From contig MHMT01000019.1 in the NCBI GenBank assembly GCA_001819435.1, positions 1-36,885 on the forward strand: a stretch of 36,885 nucleotides of DNA, in the 5' to 3' direction. How positions within the stretch are numbered: the first letter of the stretch is position 1; the number at the start of each line of letters is the position of its first letter. The translations under genes were made by a program, and so were the position numbers. The DNA comes from Candidatus Portnoybacteria bacterium RBG_13_40_8 (GTDB lineage Bacteria > Patescibacteriota > Minisyncoccia > RBG-13-40-8-A). Below the pieces are notes generated by a model, which was given only the letters and a program-made list of their open reading frames with translations, ran no database searches and had not been told where the DNA came from. Of this stretch, positions 1 to 8,895 are shown in pieces.

Positions 1-32
1 AGAAACTTAAAGAAATAAAATCCCTAATAATC

Positions 33-75
33 GAATAAAAAAACCCACACCCGAAAAGTGTGGATTTTTTTATTC
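33..75 (-). terminator. Rho-independent terminator after trpS
   Basis: An inverted repeat with a 6-bp GC core (CCACAC/GTGTGG) is flanked on both sides by A and T runs. Read on the minus strand it comes just after the trpS stop and ends in seven T. It is symmetrical, so it could also stop transcription arriving on the plus strand. Confidence 0.85.
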
Positions 76-83
76 TTCTAAAG

Positions 84-1055
84 CTATATAAGTCCCATTT
101 TTGTCTTAACTTCTTTTATTGTCTCTTGAGCGATTTTTTGAGCTTTCTTTTGTCCCTCGGCTAAGATTTTTTCTGTTAGCCGGGGATTTTTTTCCAGTTT
201 TTTTCTTCTTTCCTGAAATGGTTTCAAGCCCCTGATAATTACTTCGGTCAAATCTTTTTTAAATTCCGCATAACCTTTGCCTTGATATTTTTTTTCAATA
301 TCGGCAATCGCTTTATCTGAAAATAAATGATAAATCGTCAAAAGATTGGAAATCGCGGGTTTATTTTTCTCGTCATATTTTACTTCTTTGCCGGAGTCGG
401 TTACGGCTTTTTTTATTTTTTCGCGGATTTTTTCCGGAGAATCAATTAAAGCAATACTTTCATCTCCGGTTTTACTCATTTTTTGGTTTGGGTCGGTTAA
501 TGACATTATTCTGGCACCAAATTTTAGTAATTGAGCCTTGGGCTCGGGAAAAGTTTTACCGAATTTATTGTTGAATTTTCTGGCTAAAGTTCGGGTTAAT
601 TCCACGTGCTGAGCTTGGTCTTCGCCAACCGGTACTAAATCAGCTTTATATAAAAGGATGTCCGCGGCCATTAAAACAGGATAACAGAAGAGTCCGGCAT
701 TCACATTTTCTTTATTTTGTTTGGCCTTGTCTTTGAATTGGGTCATTCTTTCCAATTCGCCAAGGGGGGCTAAAGTGGATAAAATCCAAGCCAATTCCGT
801 GTGTTCGGGGATATGGGACTGGACGATGATGATTGATTTTTTCGGATCTATCCCGGCTGCCAGATAATCTAAAACCAATGCCATTGAATCTTTTTTAATG
901 GCCTTAGGATTAAAAGGCGTGGTAATGGCATGATAATCAACCACGCCAAAAACACATTGGTGTTTTTTTTGTAATTCCACCCAATTTTTCAAAGCTCCCA
1001 AATAATTTCCAATATGTAGTTGTCCGCTCGGCCTCATCCCGCTAAATACTATCAT
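84..1055 (-). CDS. trpS: Tryptophanyl-tRNA synthetase
   Basis: Charges tRNA-Trp with tryptophan using ATP, in the cytoplasm. The 323-residue length is normal for bacterial TrpRS. The class I signatures are visible: HIGN at residues 14-17 and KMSKT at 192-196, in a Rossmann-type N-terminal domain that begins with the typical IVFSGMRPSGQLHIGNYLGA context. The start ATG lies 4 bp after the stop of the upstream tRNA-binding gene, so the two genes are almost certainly one minus-strand operon whose promoter is in front of the upstream gene. No Shine-Dalgarno sequence is seen, which fits translational coupling. Identification is secure. Confidence 0.97.
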   Translation of the reverse strand: MIVFSGMRPSGQLHIGNYLGALKNWVELQKKHQCVFGVVDYHAITTPFNPKAIKKDSMALVLDYLAAGIDPKKSIIIVQSHIPEHTELAWILSTLAPLGELERMTQFKDKAKQNKENVNAGLFCYPVLMAADILLYKADLVPVGEDQAQHVELTRTLARKFNNKFGKTFPEPKAQLLKFGARIMSLTDPNQKMSKTGDESIALIDSPEKIREKIKKAVTDSGKEVKYDEKNKPAISNLLTIYHLFSDKAIADIEKKYQGKGYAEFKKDLTEVIIRGLKPFQERRKKLEKNPRLTEKILAEGQKKAQKIAQETIKEVKTKMGLI

Positions 1056-1059
1056 ATGT

Positions 1060-1380
1060 TTATCTCACCTTGCTTCCATTCGGCACTTGTTTGTCCGGAT
1101 GGATTAATGTTGCTTTACCGCCTATATCCACGGCTAAAATCATTCCGTTACTTTCAATGCCGCGGAGTTTTTTCGGTTCTAAATTGATTAAGATCGGAAT
1201 TTGTTTGTCGACAATATCTTCGGGCGTATAGGTTTCGGCAATTCCCGCAACCAGAGTTCGTTTTTCATCGCCAATATCAACCAAAAGTTTTAGCAGCTTA
1301 TCGGCGCCTTCAACTTTTTCCGCTTCCAAGATTATTCCGATGCGAATATCAAGTTTATTGAAATCGTCAAAAGATATCAT
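1060..1380 (-). CDS. Standalone tRNA-binding domain protein (MetRS C-terminal / Trbp111 type)
   Basis: A 106-residue single OB-fold protein of the EMAP-II/Trbp111/CsaA type. It matches the C-terminal tRNA-binding domain of MetRS: FNKLDIRIGIILEAEKVEGADKLL at the N terminus, and NLEPKKLRGIESNGMILA near residues 66-83. It probably dimerises and helps a tRNA synthetase bind tRNA in trans; which synthetase cannot be told from here. A TATAAT box on the minus strand ends 7 nt before the ATG with no room for a leader, so the mRNA is probably leaderless. It could equally be named metG C-terminal-like or CsaA-like. Confidence 0.85.
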   Translation of the reverse strand: MISFDDFNKLDIRIGIILEAEKVEGADKLLKLLVDIGDEKRTLVAGIAETYTPEDIVDKQIPILINLEPKKLRGIESNGMILAVDIGGKATLIHPDKQVPNGSKVR

Positions 1381-1394
1381 TGATTTGATTATAT
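1381..1394 (-). promoter_or_regulatory. -10 box giving a leaderless mRNA for the tRNA-binding protein/trpS operon
   Basis: On the minus strand TATAAT is followed by CAAATCA and then the ATG. With initiation about 7 nt after the -10 box, transcription would start on or next to the start codon. The -35 region is T-rich and not clearly recognisable. Confidence 0.6.
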
Positions 1395-1440
1395 AATATA
1401 TTTGTAAACAAAAAAAGCCCCGCGCTTATGGCGGAGACAA

Positions 1441-1614
1441 AAAGAAAAGCCTCGAGAGGCCGAATTAAATAGAGAGAGTGGAAAGAAGGGGTGTTGGTAA
1501 GTAATTTGGTTACTCGAGGCTGGTATATTGGAAAGTTTTTTAAAGGTGCTGTAAGGAGCGATGTGTGTTGTGTTTGTTGTGTGTTGTGTTTGAGATTTAT
1601 GTTTAATAGGTTTT
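1441..1614 (-). ncRNA. Predicted small RNA 1 (A/C-rich and CU-rich)
   Basis: On the minus strand a TTGACA (complement of 1651-1656) is followed after 17 bp by TATCCT (1628-1633), with a TATAAT slightly downstream (1620-1625). About 170 nt later the hairpin GCCTC-TC-GAGGC and a T-rich run (plus-strand 1438-1461) form a terminator. There is no credible reading frame between them. The 5' half is rich in CA repeats (ACACAACACACAAC-like) and the 3' half contains CU-rich single-stranded stretches such as ACACCCCTTCTTTCC. A 9-bp pairing (AGCCTCGAG 1448-1456 with CTCGAGGCT 1513-1521) competes with the terminator stem. I do not recognise a known RNA family. Transcription is inferred from signals only. 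Confidence 0.45.
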
Positions 1615-1667
1615 AATCTATTATAGTAGGATATTCTTTTAAAAATATCGTGTCAATACCCCTGACC

Positions 1668-1676
1668 TGTGGATAA
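1668..1676 (-). other. Single perfect DnaA-box sequence
   Basis: TTATCCACA on the minus strand, the classic DnaA box. Only one copy is visible in this gap and no dnaA or other origin gene is near, so it is probably not an origin. Confidence 0.3.
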
Positions 1677-1689
1677 CTTTTTGGGATTA

Positions 1690-1842
1690 ACCCTGCACCT
1701 ATTTTACCAAAGAAATGCTTCGCGAAGTGCGTTCCACGAATAGTGGAATACTTCATGGGCGAAGCGCTTCGCCAATATTGGGTTGTGGCTATCCGCCACT
1801 CGCGCTTCACTTGTCCAAATACCGGTAAAATAGGTGCAGGGT
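1690..1842. repeat. Palindromic element with 19-bp perfect terminal inverted repeats
   Basis: A 153-bp unit whose ends are perfect 19-bp inverted repeats beginning ACCCTGCACC and ending GGTGCAGGGT (1690-1708 and 1824-1842). The interior has smaller palindromes (GCTTCGCGAAG and GGCGAAGCGCTTCGCC types) and no gene. It resembles a MITE or REP-type unit that can fold into a cruciform. The same end motif recurs at 2043-2123. No transposase is present nearby, so how it moved is unknown. Confidence 0.7.
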
Positions 1843-2005
1843 AAAAAGAGCCCTAAGTGCCTATTAAGGTCTTATCTTAGGGCTCACGCCTTGGATGAGA
1901 ATGAATGAATCAAAAGAGCAGAAAGAACAAAGATGTAATAGGGAGCGGAGGCGCCAAAAGGAGGGGTTGATGGGGCAAATAAGGAAACGGGTCCTCGCGC
2001 TCCCA
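1843..2005 (-). ncRNA. Predicted small RNA 2 with CU-rich anti-Shine-Dalgarno loop
   Basis: On the minus strand a perfect -35 TTGACA (plus 2038-2043) is followed after 17 bp by TAATAT (2015-2020), or slightly later by TATAAT (2012-2017). The transcript would begin near GGGAGCGCGAGG and fold back on CCTCCGCTCCC (arms near 1994-2004 and 1941-1951). The loop carries CCCC tracts and CCTCCTTT (1957-1964), identical to the ribosomal anti-Shine-Dalgarno. It ends in a 10-bp hairpin, GAGCCCTAAG/CTTAGGGCTC, plus five T (1843-1885). CU-rich loops of this kind are typical of regulatory RNAs that cover ribosome binding sites. One alternative on the plus strand is an AGGAGG-preceded 12-codon frame at 1970-2008, but no plus promoter is seen. 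Confidence 0.5.
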
Positions 2006-2042
2006 TGACTAATTATATTAGAGATTAAAAAATACCCTGTCA

Positions 2043-2123
2043 ACCCTGCACCAATTTTTTTCAAAAAAGATAGCCCGTGATTTAAACATAAAAGCACCAA
2101 TTAAAGAGTAATTGGTGCAGGGT
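2043..2123. repeat. Palindromic element sharing the CCCTGCACC ends
   Basis: Ends are perfect 14-bp inverted repeats, ACCCTGCACCAATT and AATTGGTGCAGGGT. An internal third copy (2094-2102) forms a tight hairpin with the right arm (2110-2118). The left end overlaps the -35 box of predicted small RNA 2. Same family as the element at 1690-1842. Confidence 0.65.
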
Positions 2124-2141
2124 CAAGGGTAATTATTTTTG

Positions 2142-2226
2142 TGGGCGAGAGAGGATTTGAACCTCCATCCCGCGAAGCGGGACAGCGCCCTGAACGCTGC
2201 GCGTCTGCCAATTCCGCCACTCGCCC
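2142..2226 (-). tRNA. tRNA-Leu (anticodon CAG)
   Basis: The minus strand reads acceptor GGGCGAG pairing with CTCGCCC, discriminator A, anticodon stem CAGCG/CGCTG with loop TTCAGGG (anticodon CAG), a long class II variable arm TCCCGCTTCGCGGGA, and T loop TTCAAAT. Length 85 nt. CCA is not encoded. It lies 2 bp after the stop of the isomerase gene, so it may be co-transcribed. Confidence 0.95.
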
Positions 2227-2228
2227 GA

Positions 2229-2948
2229 TTATCGCCATTCGTATTTCTGGGGCTCAACGAGAAAATTTAATTTTTCAAGATTATTAACCAATTTATATAT
2301 TGGTTCGTCTTTATTTAAATCAAAGTTATAAAAATTATTCGGTTCCTCAAATCTTAAATCGGGAATAGATTCGTAGTTTTCGTTTTTTACCCATCTTGTT
2401 CCGAGCTCTGTCGAGGGATCCTTTAGCGCATAATAACTGAATCCATGTCTTGCCCTGAATGGTTTATAGATATTGGAAGCAAAGGTACGGCATATCCAAT
2501 CACAGGTTTTTAATTCTTTTTCGGTCGGGTTGATTATCAGGTGTTCATATTTTGGTAAGATTACCACTTTATCTCCTTTTTTGGCATGGACAGCAAAGAT
2601 ATCTTTTATTTCTTTGTCGTCGGAATCCTGTAAAAGAAAAATTGCTTCACCCTCCAGGACCTCATAAAGTTCTGGGTAGGTGATGGCCGTTCCCGGCACT
2701 ATCGGATGGTCATGCCCCAGCGTTTTATTGAATTCTTTGCCAAGTATTACCGGCAGAAAAAACGTGATGTCGTATCTCAAATCATTGTCTTCTATTCTCA
2801 TTTTATCCAGTTCGCTTTCCGCCAAATCCCGATACATATAATACAATTCTAAATTCGGAGCTGTTTTAAGCCATTCTCTATCATAAATTACATCTTCTAT
2901 GTCTTCCAATTTTCTGACATCGTATTTTAAATTTTTTAAATCAATCAT
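2229..2948 (-). CDS. Cupin-type glucose-6-phosphate isomerase
   Basis: Interconverts glucose-6-phosphate and fructose-6-phosphate. The 239-residue protein matches the cupin (archaeal-type) phosphoglucose isomerase family, not the common bacterial Pgi fold. The metal-binding cupin motif is GHDHP (H79, H81), then YPELYEVLEGEAIFLLQ with E93, and H136 in KYEHLIIN. The N-terminal ~60 residues are longer than in the compact archaeal enzymes, and there is a C-terminal extension. The family uses a bound divalent metal. It follows the solute-binding protein gene, separated by a GC-rich palindrome. The start is the ATG at 2948; a GAGAG stretch upstream is a weak ribosome binding site at best. Confidence 0.85.
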   Translation of the reverse strand: MIDLKNLKYDVRKLEDIEDVIYDREWLKTAPNLELYYMYRDLAESELDKMRIEDNDLRYDITFFLPVILGKEFNKTLGHDHPIVPGTAITYPELYEVLEGEAIFLLQDSDDKEIKDIFAVHAKKGDKVVILPKYEHLIINPTEKELKTCDWICRTFASNIYKPFRARHGFSYYALKDPSTELGTRWVKNENYESIPDLRFEEPNNFYNFDLNKDEPIYKLVNNLEKLNFLVEPQKYEWR

Positions 2949-2977
2949 GGTTTTTTAACTCTCTGGGTTTTTATATA

Positions 2978-3017
2978 CCCCGCCTGCAGTCGCCTTCGGC
3001 GACAGCCGATGGCGGGC
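2978..3017. repeat. GC-rich nested palindrome between two genes
   Basis: Outer arms CCCCGCC/GGCGGGC enclose a smaller perfect stem GTCGCC/GGCGAC with a 3-nt loop. It is a REP-like hairpin in an otherwise AT-rich gap. The same GTCGCC..GGCGAC core recurs at 5515-5527. Confidence 0.6.
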
Positions 3018-3027
3018 AGGCACTTTT

Positions 3028-4761
3028 CTACTTTCTTACGCGTTGTGTTTTTATGTACCATTTTTCAATATCAGCGAATCTTTTTGATGGCAGGACCACA
3101 TTTTCTACTTCAATTCCTTTTATTTTTTTAGCTGTGTAGTAGAGATGGTAGGAGCTGTAAAGAAAAACCACCGGGGCATCGTCGATCAATAATTGCTGGA
3201 ATTCTTTATATTTTTTAAGCCTTTCCTCTTGATTAAGGGTTTGGCGAGCATCTTTTAACAGGGTGTCCACTTTTTGATTGTCATAAAGGGCCAAGTTTAA
3301 TCCCGGGTCTCTTTTTTGAGAAGAATACCAGAAGCTATACGGATCGGGATCCAACCCCAGCACCTCTCCAAACAAGAGCGCTTGATATTCTCGTGGCCTA
3401 ATATATTCTTGTTGAATTTCGCCAATATTTATAATCTTTTTAGTCACCTTAGCCCCGATTTTTGACCATTGTTCAATTAAAATATCTGCTGCTTGTTGCA
3501 ATTCCCTTAATTCGGTAGTCATCAATTCAAATTCTAATTTATCCTCTTTTTTTTCTCTTATTCCGTCATTGTCCGTATCTTTCCAGCCAGCTTGTTCTAA
3601 GGTGTTTTTTGCCTGCTCTATGTCAAAATTATAAATTTTTATTTCCTCACTATGTCCCCAGACGCCGGTCGGTATGGGGGAATCAACCTGTCTTCCCTCG
3701 CCATCTAAAACTTGATTAACAATCTGATTCTTGTCCGTGGCGTAATTTAAAGCAATTCTTACATTTTTATCAGAAAGTGCCTTGCTTTTGGTTTGATTAA
3801 AGAAAACAGCAAAATAGCGAGGTATATTTAATTGATTAATAAATGACTTTGATTTCGTTCTCTTTAAGAGATTTTTATTTTGAAAAGAAACCAAGCTTAA
3901 ATTATCTATACTATTTTTATTATAAGCTTTAATCATGTTTTCTTCGTCAGGATAAAAATAAAGCCCAATTTTTTCTATAAATGGCCGGCGAGAAGAGCCA
4001 TAATCACCAAAGGCTTCTAATTCTATAAAATTAATAAACCCTTCTTTATCTTTTTTAATTTTTTTAAGCTTGTAAGGTCCGGTGCCGATAGGAGAAAAAT
4101 TTTCCTGGGCAAGAATAAATTTTTCGGGGAGAATTTTTTCCCAAATATGCTTGGCGATTATTCCGGTTGTAGTATTGGTCAGAAAAGGGGCATAAGGCGT
4201 TTTTAATTTGAAACGCACAGTCCAGTCATCGATTTTTTCAACTTCTACGCCAGTCCAATTGATTCTTAACGGGCTTCGTGAATCCGGATTTTGAATCATT
4301 TTAATCGTGAAGACAATGTCATCGGCGTTTAACGGTTGGCCATCGTGCCATTTTATATCCTTTTTTAAAAAGAAATCGTAGATTTTACCGTTATCGCCAA
4401 TAGCGTATTTTTCTGCCATATCGGGCACCAGTTCTCCTTGGCTGTCATATTTCATCAAGCCGGAAAATATTAATTCGGTTATATCTCTATCAGCATCAGT
4501 TGTCTGACTCAAAATTGGATTCAGATACTCGGGACTGTCGACAATTCCTTCTCTAAAACTACCTCCGTAATTTGGCGCAACAACTGTATTTTCAATATTG
4601 TAAGTAACTAACCAGATAAAAACAGAAACCACCCCCAAAATAAAAAAACCCAGTATAAAATAGCGTTCTTTTTTATTAAGAACACCGGGAATTTTTTGCC
4701 ATTGATGCTTAGAAGGTATTTTTTCCAATAATCTTTTTATAAATTGTGATAATCTGCCCAT
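3028..4761 (-). CDS. Membrane-anchored family 5 (oligopeptide-type) solute-binding protein
   Basis: A 577-residue protein of the bacterial extracellular solute-binding family 5 (DppA/OppA type), which captures peptides or other ligands for an ABC importer. Residues about 33-55 (YFILGFFILGVVSVFIWLV) form a single membrane anchor. There is no lipobox cysteine, so the protein is tethered by an uncleaved signal anchor. The family fold follows, with YLNPILSQTTDADRDITELI near residue 80 and KWHDGQPLNADDIVFT near 140. No permease or ATPase genes are adjacent. Its ATG is 2 bp after the secG stop, so secG and this gene form one operon. Its ligand cannot be told from the sequence. Confidence 0.88.
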   Translation of the reverse strand: MGRLSQFIKRLLEKIPSKHQWQKIPGVLNKKERYFILGFFILGVVSVFIWLVTYNIENTVVAPNYGGSFREGIVDSPEYLNPILSQTTDADRDITELIFSGLMKYDSQGELVPDMAEKYAIGDNGKIYDFFLKKDIKWHDGQPLNADDIVFTIKMIQNPDSRSPLRINWTGVEVEKIDDWTVRFKLKTPYAPFLTNTTTGIIAKHIWEKILPEKFILAQENFSPIGTGPYKLKKIKKDKEGFINFIELEAFGDYGSSRRPFIEKIGLYFYPDEENMIKAYNKNSIDNLSLVSFQNKNLLKRTKSKSFINQLNIPRYFAVFFNQTKSKALSDKNVRIALNYATDKNQIVNQVLDGEGRQVDSPIPTGVWGHSEEIKIYNFDIEQAKNTLEQAGWKDTDNDGIREKKEDKLEFELMTTELRELQQAADILIEQWSKIGAKVTKKIINIGEIQQEYIRPREYQALLFGEVLGLDPDPYSFWYSSQKRDPGLNLALYDNQKVDTLLKDARQTLNQEERLKKYKEFQQLLIDDAPVVFLYSSYHLYYTAKKIKGIEVENVVLPSKRFADIEKWYIKTQRVRK

Positions 4762-4763
4762 TA

Positions 4764-4979
4764 TTAAATTACCATTCTAATAACAGCACTTACTATGAAA
4801 ATCACGCTTAAAACGATGGAAGCAATGAAAACAAATTTCTCTGCTCCGCGTTTTTTGAAATAGACTCCTCCCTCTCCGCCAAAAGTTCCGGAAAGACCAG
4901 CACCTCTTTGCTGAAAGAGGATGGTGATTACGAGCAATCCACCAATAACAATTTGAACAATATTTAGAATGTTTTCCAT
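4764..4979 (-). CDS. secG: Preprotein translocase subunit SecG
   Basis: A 71-residue protein with two membrane helices (about residues 5-22 and 48-68) joined by the conserved loop FQQRGAGLSGTFGGEGG. This is the SecG signature, and SecG assists SecYE in protein export. The length is normal. No Shine-Dalgarno is visible before the ATG. The end of the inverted-repeat element 4981-5118 sits one base upstream of the ATG, and that element carries the likely promoter. Confidence 0.93.
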   Translation of the reverse strand: MENILNIVQIVIGGLLVITILFQQRGAGLSGTFGGEGGVYFKKRGAEKFVFIASIVLSVIFIVSAVIRMVI

Positions 4980-4980
4980 A

Positions 4981-5118
4981 CCCAGTGCTACAACTTCGAT
5001 TTTTATACTGAGTTCATCTAAGTTGTAGATTATACATCAAAAAATGTTTGTTTATCTATTTATTATGTCACAATACTACATATGTGCCGCTCTGCGGCAT
5101 CAAAGTTGTAGCACTGGG
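4981..5118. repeat. 138-bp inverted-repeat element carrying the secG promoter
   Basis: Ends are 20-bp inverted repeats (19/20 matching) beginning CCCAGTGCTACAAC. A perfect 16-bp arm is at 4981-4996 and 5103-5118. The interior has no gene but contains a small hairpin TGCCGCTCTGCGGCA and, on the minus strand, a TATAAT (complement of 5029-5034). From that box the transcript would run through the left arm into secG. It fills almost the whole gap between secG and the next gene. A related short hairpin is at 5732-5764. Confidence 0.75.
5029..5034 (-). promoter_or_regulatory. -10 box of the secG operon, inside the repeat
   Basis: TATAAT on the minus strand, about 50 bp upstream of the secG ATG. No good -35 is seen at the standard distance. 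The expected 5' leader (about 40 nt) consists largely of one arm of the inverted repeat. Confidence 0.5.
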
Positions 5119-5124
5119 CATATT

Positions 5125-5493
5125 TTATAATGCGGGTTTTTTCTTTTTGAATAATCCCAATATGACTCCATTTATAATTGAGATTATGATTGAACCAAGT
5201 AGATAACCAAACAAACTGGTAATCTGTAGTGCTTGGACGAACCAGTCAACACCAAAAAGTATTACCGCATTAATTACTATTATGAAAAGTCCCAATGTTA
5301 TAAATATAAGGGGGGCGGTAATAATTTTCAGAACCGGTCTGATTATTAAATTAGCAACAGCTAAGATTGCGCCGACAATTAAATAGTCAATCCAATCGCC
5401 GGTAAATTTTATATCATTTATAAAATAGGCGGCGGCAAAAATACCTACGGCATTAGCTAATATTTGTAAAATGAGTTTAAGAAACCAGCGCAT
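5125..5493 (-). CDS. Four-helix membrane protein (PF04020 'phage holin family IV'/YvlD-like)
   Basis: A 122-residue integral membrane protein with four predicted helices (about residues 4-24, 34-55, 61-82 and 92-115) and a KKKK C terminus. The pattern LxNxVxxxxAAYF...ANLIIRPVLKIITAPLIFITLGLF is typical of the PF04020 family, seen in many bacteria including CPR. Despite the database name it is a chromosomal protein of unknown role and no phage genes are nearby. It is followed on the same strand by the secG operon but separated from it by the inverted-repeat element. Confidence 0.8.
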   Translation of the reverse strand: MRWFLKLILQILANAVGIFAAAYFINDIKFTGDWIDYLIVGAILAVANLIIRPVLKIITAPLIFITLGLFIIVINAVILFGVDWFVQALQITSLFGYLLGSIIISIINGVILGLFKKKKPAL

Positions 5494-5502
5494 ATTATTT
5501 TT

Positions 5503-5555
5503 ACCCTGTTAAATGTCGCCTACGGCGACCCCCGCTTCGCGGGATTTAACGGGGT
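5503..5555. repeat. Cruciform-like repeat with ACCC...GGGT ends
   Basis: Outer arms ACCCTGTTAAAT and ATTTAACGGGGT enclose two inner hairpins, GTCGCCTACGGCGAC and CCCGCTTCGCGGG. It would fold as a three-way junction. It overlaps the stop codon of the small gene at 5546-5704 and lies just upstream of the PF04020 start. Confidence 0.65.
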
Positions 5556-5704
5556 GAATTTTTTAATAATTTTTTAAGCTGAAAAACTCGTTTTCCCGAT
5601 ATTTTCATTTTTGGTTTTCTTTTTTTGTCCCGCTTTTCAATTTTAGTCTTGAAGTCTTCTGGTATTTCCGAGTGTTCCTCTTTGGTTTCAATCATATTAT
5701 TCAT
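5546..5704 (-). CDS. Small basic hypothetical protein (52 aa)
   Basis: A 53-codon frame starting MNNMIETKEEHSEIPEDF. After an acidic N-terminal third it becomes strongly basic (KIEKRDKKRKPKMKISGKR) and ends LKNSPR. It lies directly upstream of the PF04020 gene on the same strand. No Shine-Dalgarno is seen. I do not recognise a family. Support is its position in an otherwise empty gap, its biased composition and the lack of an alternative explanation. The stop codon falls inside a palindromic repeat, so the C terminus may have been altered by that insertion. Confidence 0.45.
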   Translation of the reverse strand: MNNMIETKEEHSEIPEDFKTKIEKRDKKRKPKMKISGKRVFQLKKLLKNSPR

Positions 5705-5731
5705 AATAAACCCATTTTAATGATTTTACAA

Positions 5732-5764
5732 GCCCAGTACCACAACGAAATTGTGGTGCTGGGC
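5732..5764. repeat. 14-bp perfect-type hairpin related to the 4981-5118 ends
   Basis: GCCCAGTACCACAA and TTGTGGTGCTGGGC pair with one G/T wobble around a 5-nt loop. The arm resembles CCCAGTGCTACAAC at 4981. It separates divergent genes, so it is a solo REP-like unit and not a terminator with a T run. Confidence 0.65.
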
Positions 5765-5789
5765 AAGCCTCTTATGTTAAAATATAGAT

Positions 5790-6788
5790 ATGATGACACA
5801 GATGAATTTTCTTGAAAAATCAATTTTAGCCACAATTGTTTATTATGATATCTTGGACTATCCCTTGACTGGTTTTGAGGTTTATAAATATTTATTAAAT
5901 CCTTTGTATGTTGTTGCCCAGACAGAAGTCGTTCAAGATTTTCAATTAGAACCATTCGGAGAGGTTTCTCTTTTGGATGTTTTAAAATACCTAAAAAGCA
6001 GTCAACTTCAGAAATTTATTGACGAGAAAAACGGATTTTATTTTTTGAAGAACAGAAGAAATTTATACGAACAAAGAATAGAACGCCAGAAAATTGCCAG
6101 TCCTCGCTGGAAGAAAGCTTATAAAGTAATAAAAGTCCTGCAAGTTTGTCCGTTCGTAAGAATGATAGGCGTTTGTAATAGTTTGGCCATTAATAATTCA
6201 AGAAAAGAAGCGGATATTGATTTTTTCATAATTATAAGAAAAGGCAGGATTTGGTCCACTCGTTTTTGGATTACTTTTTTGGTCTGGCTAATGGGGGAGT
6301 GGCGTCATAAAAAAATTGTCAATAAAATATGTTTAAGTTTTTATATCGGTGACGATGCTTTAAGTCTCGAGCCGATTGCCCTGAAGCCTTACGATATTTA
6401 TTTATTTCACTGGATTGCCCAGATAAAACCGATTTATTACGAAAATCAAATATATAGAGATTTCATTCTGAAAAATCTGTGGGTAAAAAATTATTTAATA
6501 AATTTCGGGAAAATTTTCAACTATTACCATCCGGAGTTTAAAAAAAATAAATTCCCGGCTATTATCAAAAGAATTTTAGAGAAAATTTTAAATGGTTGGT
6601 TCGGAAAATTAATAGAGGGATTATTCAGATTTATACAGAAAAAAAGAATTGCCCATAAAATGATTTCTCACGATATTCCGACAGCGGTTGTAGTTTCTGA
6701 TAAAATGCTGAAATTTCACGAAAACGATAAAAGAGAATTTTTTCAAAGGACATTTATTGAGAATTTTAAAAATATTTTATCCAGTTAA
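5790..6788 (+). CDS. Nucleotidyltransferase-fold protein, substrate unknown
   Basis: A 332-residue protein. Residues about 1-110 look like a helical, possibly winged-helix, domain (ILDYPLTGFEVYKYLL). Then comes a polymerase-beta type nucleotidyltransferase core, GVCNSLAINNSRKEADIDFFIII, with the DID metal-binding pair at 142-144. The usual GS of the motif is replaced by CNS here. A hydrophobic stretch WSTRFWITFLVWLMG follows, then a basic C-terminal half. Such proteins are common in Parcubacteria, but I know of no defined substrate. The start is one of three close ATGs (5790, 5793, 5802). It is followed by its own short gap and the groES promoter. Confidence 0.6.
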   Translation: MMTQMNFLEKSILATIVYYDILDYPLTGFEVYKYLLNPLYVVAQTEVVQDFQLEPFGEVSLLDVLKYLKSSQLQKFIDEKNGFYFLKNRRNLYEQRIERQKIASPRWKKAYKVIKVLQVCPFVRMIGVCNSLAINNSRKEADIDFFIIIRKGRIWSTRFWITFLVWLMGEWRHKKIVNKICLSFYIGDDALSLEPIALKPYDIYLFHWIAQIKPIYYENQIYRDFILKNLWVKNYLINFGKIFNYYHPEFKKNKFPAIIKRILEKILNGWFGKLIEGLFRFIQKKRIAHKMISHDIPTAVVVSDKMLKFHENDKREFFQRTFIENFKNILSS

Positions 6789-6801
6789 CAGGCGAAGACT
6801 A

Positions 6802-6829
6802 TTGACTTTAAATAAAAATTGTTTAGAAT
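6802..6829 (+). promoter_or_regulatory. groESL promoter
   Basis: TTGACT (6802-6807), 16-bp spacer, TAGAAT (6824-6829). This is the only good vegetative promoter between the upstream gene and groES. No CIRCE operator is present. Confidence 0.65.
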
Positions 6830-6852
6830 TAATAATTACCTAATTATTAATT
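6827..6852. promoter_or_regulatory. Perfect 12-bp palindrome overlapping the groESL start site
   Basis: AATTAATAATTA-CC-TAATTATTAATT is a perfect inverted repeat with a 2-nt spacer, beginning inside the -10 box. It ends 10 nt before the groES ATG. The position suggests an operator for a regulator of the chaperonin operon. It is AT-only, so chance is possible. Confidence 0.45.
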
Positions 6853-6862
6853 TTTTAAACTT

Positions 6863-8849
<1,987 letters not shown>

Positions 8850-8895
8850 TTAAATAAATGGTATACTTAAAGAGTAATAATTAATTTTTAAAAAC

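Noticed and set aside
1668-1676. Replication origin at the DnaA box
   Set aside because: Only one box, no DnaA-box cluster, and no dnaA, dnaN or rpmH nearby.
1613-2100. Minus-strand open frames at 1613-1810 and 1864-2100
   Set aside because: They run through inverted repeats and predicted promoters and terminators. Their shared KIGAGL comes from the repeated GGTGCAGGG arm, not from homology.
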